This document shows positions 16,844-23,817 of a DNA stretch of 64,000 bases, piece by piece. This stretch comes from Amycolatopsis sp. 195334CR. Lineage in GTDB: Bacteria; Actinomycetota; Actinomycetes; Mycobacteriales; Pseudonocardiaceae. The notes beneath the pieces are model-generated. The model made no database searches and was not told the DNA's origin. It was given only the letters and a program-made list of their open reading frames with translations. Location: assembly GCF_017309385.1 (NCBI RefSeq), contig NZ_JAFJMJ010000001.1:2852001-2916000 (forward strand), in the 5' to 3' direction. The position numbers and the translations under genes are program-made. Every line of letters starts with the position of its first letter. Within the stretch, counting starts at the first letter, position 1.

Positions 16844-18289
16844 ATGACGAGCACCGGTAGCACCGGCAGCGTGGCGACGCCGCCCCGGCCGCCCAGCTCC
16901 GGGCCGCCGCGCGGGCCGGGCGCGGAACCGCCGCCGACCACGGCGGAGACGCGGACCGGGCTCGCCGGGCTCTTCGCGCTGCCGGGACTGGCCGTGCGCG
17001 CGGTGGTGCGGTCGGCCGCGGCCACGCCGGGCAGGCTGTCGGTGATCGCGGTCGGCTTGGTGCTGCTCGCGCTGATCGCCGGCATCATCGGCGCGATCTC
17101 GGTGCAGGGCAAGAAGGACACCATCAACGAGCTGATCGACCACCGCGAACCGCTGGCGGTGGCGGCGCAGCAGGTGTACCGCTCGCTCTCGGACGCCGAC
17201 GCGACCGCGGCCAGCGCCTTCCTCGCCACCGGCACCGAACCGCCCGCGCTGCGGTCGCGGTACGAGCTGGACGTGGCGCAGGCCGGTTCCGCGCTGGCGA
17301 AGGCGGCCTCCGACGCGGGCGGGGTGCCCGAGGCGGCCGCCCAGGTCGACGTGATCAACCAGCAGTTCCCGGTCTACACCGGGCTGATCGAGACGGCCCG
17401 CGCGAACAACCGCCAGGGCTTCCCGGCCGGTGCCTCCTACCTGCGCGAGGCGTCCGAGCTGATGCGGACGAAGATCCTGCCCGCCGCGGCCGACCTCTAC
17501 CGCATCGACACCGAGCGGCTGCTGACCGAGCAGGACGACGCCACCGACGTGCCGTGGGTGGCCGGCGTGCTCGTGCTCGCGCTGCTCGGGTCGCTGATCG
17601 CCACCCAGGTCCACCTCAAGCGCCGGACCAACCGCGTGCTCAACGTCGGCCTGCTGGTGGCCACCGGCGCGGTGGTGCTCGCGCTGCTCTGGAGCGCGGT
17701 GGCGCTGGTGGTGCAGGGCATCGCGGTCGGCAGCGGCAGCGAGAACGGCACCCGCCAGGTGGACCTCGCGGTGCAGGCGCGGATCGCCGCGCAGCAGGCC
17801 AGGGCGGACGAGACGCTGACACTGGTCGCGCGCGGGGACGGCGCCAAGTACGAGAAGGAGTTCACCGAGCTGACCACGAAGATGGTCGGCCCGCCCGAAG
17901 CGGGTGGCAAGGGCGGGCTGCTCGGTGAGCTGCGCACACTGGCCGCCGACGGTGGTGACACCGAGCAGGTCGACCGCGCGATCACCGAGGCGGGCACCTG
18001 GCTGCAGGCGCACCGCAAGGTCCGCGAGAACGACGACAGCGGGAAGTACGACGAAGCCGTCAGCCTGGCCATCGACGAGCGGATGGCCGACGGGTCCACC
18101 GGCGCCTTCCTGCGGATGGACGAGAGCCTGGTCGAGGTGATCAAGGACGGCAGGCAGGAGTTCCTCGACGAGACCTCCTTCGCCGACGGCGCGCTGACCC
18201 TGCTGGCGCCCGGGGTCGCCGTGCTCGCGGTGATCGCCGCGGCCGGGGCGACGATGGGGATCCGGGAAAGGCTGATGGAGTACCGATGA
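16844..18289 (+). CDS. glnX: GlnX-like membrane signalling protein of the GlnX-GlnH-PknG system
   Basis: This 481-aa membrane protein has a Pro-rich cytoplasmic N-terminus (about 1-40) and a first helix at about 66-88. A large extracytoplasmic helical domain precedes central helices near 230-250 and 268-295. A second extracytoplasmic domain and a final helix near 445-470 complete it. In mycobacteria GlnX sits in the membrane and relays amino-acid binding by the lipoprotein GlnH to kinase PknG. Identity is supported by the ATGA overlap with glnH and by pknG downstream. AGGAGG precedes ATG 16844. Sequence similarity alone would be weaker evidence. Confidence 0.8.
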   Translation: MTSTGSTGSVATPPRPPSSGPPRGPGAEPPPTTAETRTGLAGLFALPGLAVRAVVRSAAATPGRLSVIAVGLVLLALIAGIIGAISVQGKKDTINELIDHREPLAVAAQQVYRSLSDADATAASAFLATGTEPPALRSRYELDVAQAGSALAKAASDAGGVPEAAAQVDVINQQFPVYTGLIETARANNRQGFPAGASYLREASELMRTKILPAAADLYRIDTERLLTEQDDATDVPWVAGVLVLALLGSLIATQVHLKRRTNRVLNVGLLVATGAVVLALLWSAVALVVQGIAVGSGSENGTRQVDLAVQARIAAQQARADETLTLVARGDGAKYEKEFTELTTKMVGPPEAGGKGGLLGELRTLAADGGDTEQVDRAITEAGTWLQAHRKVRENDDSGKYDEAVSLAIDERMADGSTGAFLRMDESLVEVIKDGRQEFLDETSFADGALTLLAPGVAVLAVIAAAGATMGIRERLMEYR

Positions 18290-19254
18290 CGCACAAGAGG
18301 ACCCGGATCGCACTGGCACTTCTCGCGGTGGGCGTGTTGCTCGCCGGGTGCGGGAGCGCGGGCACCCCGGTGGAGCCGGCGCCGATCGCGTCGGCAGCGC
18401 GGCCGCTCCCGGCGAACGTGGTGGAGGGCGCCGAACCGCCGCCCGAGCCCAAGGGCGAGGACTGCAACGCCACGGCGAGCCTGCGCCCGGAGGGCACCGG
18501 CATGCCGCCCGGTTCGACCATGGACAAGATCAAGGAACGCGGGCAGCTGATCGTCGGCGTCGACCAGACCACCTACCTGTTCGGCTTCCGCAACCCGACC
18601 AGCGGTGAGCTGGAGGGGTTCGACATCGACATCGCGAACGAGGTGGCGAAGGCCATCTTCGGCAACGCGTGGCGCTCGCACATCCAGTACCGCGCGATCT
18701 CCTCGGCCCAGCGGACGGAGCTGCTGAAGCAGAACGAGGTGGACATCGTGGTGCGGACGTTCAGCATCACCTGCGGCAGGCTCAAGGACATCGGGTTCTC
18801 GTCGGTCTACTACACCGCCGGGCAGCGGCTGCTCGCGCCGAAGAACGCCAACGTCCGCAGCCTCGCCGACCTGGCGGGCAAGCGGGTGTGCGCGACCAGC
18901 ACCTCGACCTCGTCGAAGGTGATCGCCGCGGACGTGAACAACCCGGTGCTGGTGACCGTGGAGAACTGGTCGGACTGCATGGTGCTGCTCCAGCAGAACC
19001 AGGTGGACGCGGTGTCCACCGACGACACCATCCTGGCCGGCATGGCCGAGCAGGACCCGACGACCAAGGTGGTCGGCGAGCCGTTCACCGTGGAGTCCTA
19101 CGGCATCGGCGTGCCGAAGCAGAACACGGACATGATCAAGTTCGTGAACGCGGTGCTGGAGGGCGTGCGGAACGGGCCGTGGCAGGAGAGCTACAACCGC
19201 TGGCTCTCGGAAAGCCTTGGCCCGGCGAACCCACCGCAGCCGACCTACCGCTGA
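18286..19254 (+). CDS. glnH: GlnH-like amino-acid-binding lipoprotein
   Basis: This 322-aa protein has a lipoprotein signal peptide with lipobox LLAGC (lipidated Cys22). A type 3 periplasmic solute-binding domain (about 85-310) follows, with segments such as GQLIVGVDQTTYLFGFRNP, FDIDIANEVAKAIFG and GKRVCATSTSTSSKV. In the mycobacterial system it binds aspartate or glutamate and signals through GlnX to PknG. It is translated with glnX (ATGA). Its 3' end overlaps the convergent IclR gene by 10 bases. No ABC permease or ATPase is adjacent, which favours sensing over transport. Confidence 0.85.
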   Translation: MTHKRTRIALALLAVGVLLAGCGSAGTPVEPAPIASAARPLPANVVEGAEPPPEPKGEDCNATASLRPEGTGMPPGSTMDKIKERGQLIVGVDQTTYLFGFRNPTSGELEGFDIDIANEVAKAIFGNAWRSHIQYRAISSAQRTELLKQNEVDIVVRTFSITCGRLKDIGFSSVYYTAGQRLLAPKNANVRSLADLAGKRVCATSTSTSSKVIAADVNNPVLVTVENWSDCMVLLQQNQVDAVSTDDTILAGMAEQDPTTKVVGEPFTVESYGIGVPKQNTDMIKFVNAVLEGVRNGPWQESYNRWLSESLGPANPPQPTYR

Positions 19255-20030
19255 GGCCGGTGGCCGAGCAGGGCGGAGATCTCGCCCGCCGCGTGGCGGG
19301 TGCGGCGGCCCGCGTCGTGCAGGCGGTCGCCGAGGCGTGACTTCGGCGCGGCGAGGTTCAGCGCCGCCACGGCTCGGCCGCGGAAGTCCCTGATCGGCGC
19401 GGACACCCCGACCAGCCCCGGCTCGTACTCCTCGTCGACCACCGCGTACCCCCGCTCGCGCACCCGGTTCAGCTCCACCCACAGCTCGGCGATGCTGCGG
19501 GGCCGGATCGGGTGCTCGGCGCAGAGCGGTTCGGTGGTGCCGAACCGGATGTGCAGCTCGTCCGGGGTGAGATCGGTCAGCAGCACCCGACCGACCGAGG
19601 TGCACGCCGAATGCGTCGAGTGCCCCTCGCTCCCCGCCAGCCGGAACGAGTGGCCCGGCGACACCGAGAACACCGTCAGCACGCCGTTCTCCCGCAACAC
19701 GCACAGGTGCGTGGTCTCCTCGACTTCGGCGGCCAGCCGGTGCATCACCGGTTCGGCCTGCCGCTCCAGCCGCGTCTCGGCGGCCCGCGAGACCAGCGCG
19801 AACAGCCGCCAGCCCAGCTGGTAGCGCAGCGTGCCGGGGTGCCGCTCGACCACGCCCTCCTCGGCCAGCGCACGCATCGCCCTGGACACCTGGCTCTTCT
19901 CGCGGCCGGTCAGCTCGGCCAGCCGGAGCACGCCGAGCCCGTCCGCGGCGGCGGCCTCCGGCGAGGCGAGCGCTTCGAGCAGGGCGAAGTCCCGGCGCAG
20001 GCCGGCGCCTCGCTGCGGGTCCCGGGGCAC
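19245..20030 (-). CDS. IclR family transcriptional regulator
   Basis: This 261-aa regulator has an N-terminal winged helix (about 10-70, LAELTGREKSQVSRAMRALAEEGVVER) and a C-terminal IclR effector-binding domain (about 85-255), including GVSAPIRDFRGRAVAALNLAAP. The start is taken as GTG 20030 because no ATG is in frame near the DNA-binding domain. It is divergent from the enolase-superfamily/aldehyde-dehydrogenase/alcohol-dehydrogenase genes and most likely controls them. IclR proteins usually sense small aromatic or aliphatic acids. Confidence 0.85.
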   Translation of the reverse strand: MPRDPQRGAGLRRDFALLEALASPEAAAADGLGVLRLAELTGREKSQVSRAMRALAEEGVVERHPGTLRYQLGWRLFALVSRAAETRLERQAEPVMHRLAAEVEETTHLCVLRENGVLTVFSVSPGHSFRLAGSEGHSTHSACTSVGRVLLTDLTPDELHIRFGTTEPLCAEHPIRPRSIAELWVELNRVRERGYAVVDEEYEPGLVGVSAPIRDFRGRAVAALNLAAPKSRLGDRLHDAGRRTRHAAGEISALLGHRPQR

Positions 20031-20153
20031 CGGACCAGCATATGCGCGGTAGTTGCCACCAGCGCAACAACGATTCCGATTCGGCCTATGCCCCTTGTGA
20101 CTCCTCGGCCGTGAACGTAACTTCGGCGTTCGCCACCGAGGGGGAGGGTGCCG
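20031..20153. promoter_or_regulatory. Divergent control region of IclR and the catabolic trio
   Basis: This 123-base spacer carries the inverted repeat GTTGC-n7-GCAAC at 20052-20068, a size and position suited to an IclR operator. GAGGGGGAGGG ends a few bases before the ATG at 20154 and serves as ribosome-binding site. Operator function is inferred from position. Confidence 0.35.
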
Positions 20154-21260
20154 ATGAAAATCGTCGACATCACCGTGGACCAGCTCCGGCTGGAGCTGGA
20201 CCCGCCGTTCGCCGCCGCGTGGGATCCGGTGCCCCGCACCGCGTTCGACGCGACGGTGGTGCGCGTGCACACCGACGCCGGGCTGACCGGCATCGGCTCC
20301 GGCGACACCATGGCCGGCTTCGACGCCTACCGCCACCTGTTCCTCGGCACCGACCCGCTGGACATCTCGCGCCACGTGCGCGCCATCGAATCGGCCAACT
20401 TCCACGGTGCCAAGTACTGGCCGCTGGAAGCGGCGTTGTGGGACATCATCGGCAAAGCGAGCGGGCAGCCGGTGTCCATGCTGTTCGGCAACGCGGCGAA
20501 ACGGTTGCGCGCCTACGCTTCCACCGGTGAGCTGAAGACCGCGGAGCAACGCGTCGAAGCCTCGCTGGAAATGGCGAAGACCGGTTTCCGCGCGCTGAAG
20601 ATCCGGATCGATTCGCGGCGCCTCGACGAAGGCGTCGACGTGGTACGGGCGGTCCGCGAGGCGCTCGGTGACGGGGTGGACCTGATGGTCGACCTGAACC
20701 AGTCGTGGCGGATGCCGGGTGACGTCGAACCGGCGATGGACTTCGCGAAGGTGCGCGGGGTGGTTCGCCGCCTCGCCGAGCTCGACGTGTTCTGGGTGGA
20801 GGAACCGCTGCCCTACGCCGACGTCGCCGGGTTCAAGGCGCTGCGCTCGACCGGGGTGCGGATCGCCGCCGGTGAAATGCAGTCGTCGATCCCGGAACTG
20901 CTGTCCTACCTGGAAGCCGACGCGCTCGACGTGTACCAGATGGACGTGGTGCTGGCGGTCGGCATGCACCGGGCCCGAACGCTCGCCGAACTGGCGCGGC
21001 TCAAGCACCGCCAGTTCACCCCGCACAGCTGGACCAACGGCATCGGCGTGCTGGCCAACCTGCACGTGGCCGCCGGGGTGGGCGCCACCCCGTACTTCGA
21101 GTTCCCGTACGACCCGCCCGGCTGGACCCCGGCTCGCCGGGACTTCATGCTCGCCCAGCCGCTGATGATCGATGTGGACGGTGATCTGGTGGTACCCGCT
21201 TCGCCCGGACTCGGGATCGACCTCGACGAATCCGCCATCGACGCCACCAGGACCGCGTGA
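20154..21260 (+). CDS. Mandelate racemase/enolase superfamily enzyme
   Basis: This 368-aa protein has the enolase-superfamily capping domain followed by the barrel. ALKIRI carries the first catalytic Lys, but Arg replaces the usual second Lys of the KxK motif. Metal ligands are in DLNQSW, WVEEPL and AAGEMQ, and the catalytic His/Asp pair is seen in TPHSWTNG and VYQMDVV. The Lys/His arrangement places it in the mandelate-racemase subgroup, whose members are mostly acid-sugar dehydratases and racemases. The substrate is not predictable. The next gene overlaps its stop (TGATG), so it is the first of three coupled genes under the IclR regulator. Confidence 0.88.
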   Translation: MKIVDITVDQLRLELDPPFAAAWDPVPRTAFDATVVRVHTDAGLTGIGSGDTMAGFDAYRHLFLGTDPLDISRHVRAIESANFHGAKYWPLEAALWDIIGKASGQPVSMLFGNAAKRLRAYASTGELKTAEQRVEASLEMAKTGFRALKIRIDSRRLDEGVDVVRAVREALGDGVDLMVDLNQSWRMPGDVEPAMDFAKVRGVVRRLAELDVFWVEEPLPYADVAGFKALRSTGVRIAAGEMQSSIPELLSYLEADALDVYQMDVVLAVGMHRARTLAELARLKHRQFTPHSWTNGIGVLANLHVAAGVGATPYFEFPYDPPGWTPARRDFMLAQPLMIDVDGDLVVPASPGLGIDLDESAIDATRTA

Positions 21261-22699
21261 TGGAACGCCTGTTCGTCGACGGGTCCTTTGTGGACGCCGT
21301 CGCCGGGGAGACCTTCACCACCACCGCGCCGAGGGACGGCAGCGCGCTCGCGGAGGTGGCGTCGGGGCACGGCGAGGACGTCGACCTCGCGGTCCGCGCC
21401 GCCCGCCGCGCCTTCGAGGACGGCCGCTGGCGGTCGCAGCCACCGGCGGCGCGCAAACGCGTGCTGCTGAAGCTGGCCGACCTGATGCGCGTGAACTCCG
21501 AGGAACTGGCGCGCGTGGAGAGCATGGACACCGGCAAGCCGATCGGGGAGGCGAGCCGGGTCGACGTGGCCAAGGCGGCCGACACCTTCACCTGGTACGC
21601 CGAGGCGATCGACAAGGTCTACGGCGAGATCGCGCCGACCGGCGGCGACGCGCTCGCGCTGGTCAGCCGCGAGCCGCTGGGCGTGATCGGCGCGGTGGTC
21701 CCGTGGAACTACCCGCTGCTGATCACGTCGTGGAAGCTGGCCCCGGCGCTGGCCGCCGGGAACTCCGTGGTGCTCAAGCCCGCCGAGCAGTCGCCGCTGT
21801 CCGCGCTGGTGCTGGCCAGGCTGGCCGCCGAGGCCGGTCTGCCGGACGGAGTGCTCAACGTGGTGACCGGGTTCGGCGAGACCGCCGGTCGCGCGCTGGG
21901 GCTGCACCCGTCGGTGGACAAGATCGCGTTCACCGGTTCGGCGCCGGTCGGGCGCGCCTTCCTCGGGTACGCGGCGGCGTCCAACGGCAAGCAGATCTCG
22001 ATCGAGGCGGGCGGCAAGTCACCGCAGCTGGTGCTCGCCGATGTGTCCGATGTGGACAAAGCGGCGGAGTCGATCGCCTGGGGCTTCTGCTACAACGCCG
22101 GGCAGACCTGCAACGCGGGGTCGCGGCTGGTGGTGCACTCCTCGATCGCCGCGGACCTGGTGGACGCGGTGCGCAAGGTGCTGGCGGGGTTCACCGTCGG
22201 CGATCCGCTGGACCCGGCGACCACCATCGGCCCGGTCATCGACGACACCCAGCTGGCCACCGTGCTCGGTTACCTCGATGTCGGGCAGGAGGAGGCGACG
22301 GCCGTGCACGGCGGGCGGCGGCTGCACGAGGAGACCGGTGGCTGGTACGTCGAGCCCGCCGTGCTGGAGGGCGTGCCGAACACCGCCACCGTGGCGCAGG
22401 AGGAGATCTTCGGGCCGGTGCTGGTCACCACCACCTTCGACGAGCTGGAGGAGGGCGTGCGGATCGCCAACGAGACGCGGTTCGGCCTGGCCGCCTCGGT
22501 GTGGACGGCCGACTTCCGGACCGCGCACCGGGTGGCCGCGCGGCTGCGGGCGGGCACGGTGTGGGTCAACACCTTCGACGCCAGCGACGTGATCACCCCG
22601 TTCGGCGGCTTCGGCGAGACCGGCGGCGGGCGGGACAAGTCGCTGCACGCGCTCGACGGGTACACCGGGCTCAAGACGACCTGGTTCGACCTCTCATGA
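21260..22699 (+). CDS. NAD(P)-dependent aldehyde dehydrogenase
   Basis: This 479-aa protein is full length for the superfamily. It contains the NAD-binding segment VVPWNYPLLITSWKLAPAL, the catalytic Glu in IEAGGKSPQLV and the catalytic Cys in CYNAGQTCNAGSR. The C-terminal EEIFGPVL block is also present. Overall it is closest to betaine-aldehyde/gamma-aminobutyraldehyde-type enzymes, though specificity cannot be read. It is translationally coupled on both sides (TGATG and ATGA). In the trio it probably oxidises an aldehyde made by the next enzyme or derived from the upstream enzyme. Confidence 0.92.
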   Translation: MERLFVDGSFVDAVAGETFTTTAPRDGSALAEVASGHGEDVDLAVRAARRAFEDGRWRSQPPAARKRVLLKLADLMRVNSEELARVESMDTGKPIGEASRVDVAKAADTFTWYAEAIDKVYGEIAPTGGDALALVSREPLGVIGAVVPWNYPLLITSWKLAPALAAGNSVVLKPAEQSPLSALVLARLAAEAGLPDGVLNVVTGFGETAGRALGLHPSVDKIAFTGSAPVGRAFLGYAAASNGKQISIEAGGKSPQLVLADVSDVDKAAESIAWGFCYNAGQTCNAGSRLVVHSSIAADLVDAVRKVLAGFTVGDPLDPATTIGPVIDDTQLATVLGYLDVGQEEATAVHGGRRLHEETGGWYVEPAVLEGVPNTATVAQEEIFGPVLVTTTFDELEEGVRIANETRFGLAASVWTADFRTAHRVAARLRAGTVWVNTFDASDVITPFGGFGETGGGRDKSLHALDGYTGLKTTWFDLS

Positions 22700-23751
22700 G
22701 GACGCGGGTGGAGTTCGGCATCGGCGCCACCGGCGCGCTGCCCGCGGTGCTCGACGAACTCGGGTACCGGCGGGTCTTTGTGGTGACCGACAACGGGTTG
22801 CGCGCCACCGGCGTGCTCGGGCGGGTGCTGCGCGTGCTGGAACGCGCCGGGATTCCTTATGGCTGCTACGAAAGCGTGCGCGCGAACCCGTCGGTGTCGA
22901 TCATCGAGGAGGGCGGGCAGGTGCTGCGGCGGTACGGTCCGGCCGCGGTGCTCGGGGTCGGCGGCGGTTCCGCGCTGGACGCGGCCAAGGCGATCTCGCT
23001 GCAGGCGGCCGGGCCGGGGGCGGACGGCCAGCCGGTGATCGCGGTGCCGACCACCGCGGGCACGGGCGCGGAGACCAACGGCTTCGGCGTGTTCGAGGAC
23101 GCCGGGCGGAAGGTCTACCTGGGACACGAGTCGGTGCGGCCGGTGGCGGTGGTGCTGGACCCGGAGCTGACCGTCGGCCTGCCGCCGCGGGTCACCGCGG
23201 TGACCGGGGTGGACGCGCTGGTGCACGGGATCGAATCGCTGTCCTCGCCGCGCGCGGACTCGGAGTCCATCCGGTACGCGGGGCGCGCGATCGCGAAGGT
23301 GACGCGGTGGCTGCCGGTGGCCGTGCAGGACGGGGCGAACCTGGAGGCGCGCGCGGGCATGCTGCTCGGCGCGCACCTGGCCGGGCTGGCGCTGACGCGG
23401 TCCGGGCTGGGGCTGGTCCACGGATTCGGTCACGCGATCACCGCGCGGCTCGGCATCTCGCACGGGCTGGCGCTGTCGGGCGTGCTGGAGCCGGTCATGC
23501 GCTACTCCGCGACCGCGGCGGCGCCCGCGTACGCGCAGGTGGCGCTGGCCGGTGGGTACGACTCGGCCATCGGCATGGCGGGTGAGCTGCTGGACCGGGT
23601 GGGGGTGCGGCCGACGCTCGCGCAGCTCGGCGTGACCCGTGACCTGGTGCCGGACCTGGTCGCGGCGGCGCTCGCCGACCCGGTCACCGACAACGCGCCG
23701 CTGCGGCCGAGCCCGCCGGAGGCGATCGACCTGCTCGCATCGGCGCTGTAA
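22696..23751 (+). CDS. Iron-containing alcohol dehydrogenase family protein
   Basis: This 351-aa protein belongs to the Fe-ADH/dehydroquinate-synthase-like fold. It has the nucleotide-binding GVGGGSALDAAKAISL, the middle VPTTAGTGAETNGFG, and metal ligands in VDALVHGIES and LVHGFGHAITARLGISHG. Relatives include maleylacetate reductases, lactaldehyde reductases and phosphonoacetaldehyde-linked dehydrogenases. It starts at ATG 22696, which overlaps the aldehyde-dehydrogenase stop. Together with that gene it may interconvert an alcohol, aldehyde and acid. The substrate is unknown. Confidence 0.88.
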   Translation: MRTRVEFGIGATGALPAVLDELGYRRVFVVTDNGLRATGVLGRVLRVLERAGIPYGCYESVRANPSVSIIEEGGQVLRRYGPAAVLGVGGGSALDAAKAISLQAAGPGADGQPVIAVPTTAGTGAETNGFGVFEDAGRKVYLGHESVRPVAVVLDPELTVGLPPRVTAVTGVDALVHGIESLSSPRADSESIRYAGRAIAKVTRWLPVAVQDGANLEARAGMLLGAHLAGLALTRSGLGLVHGFGHAITARLGISHGLALSGVLEPVMRYSATAAAPAYAQVALAGGYDSAIGMAGELLDRVGVRPTLAQLGVTRDLVPDLVAAALADPVTDNAPLRPSPPEAIDLLASAL

Positions 23752-23817
23752 GGCACTCGGCGGCAGGCGACCATCTAGGATCAGGCGGGGAGATCCGCGG
23801 TCGCTTGGAGGTACGCA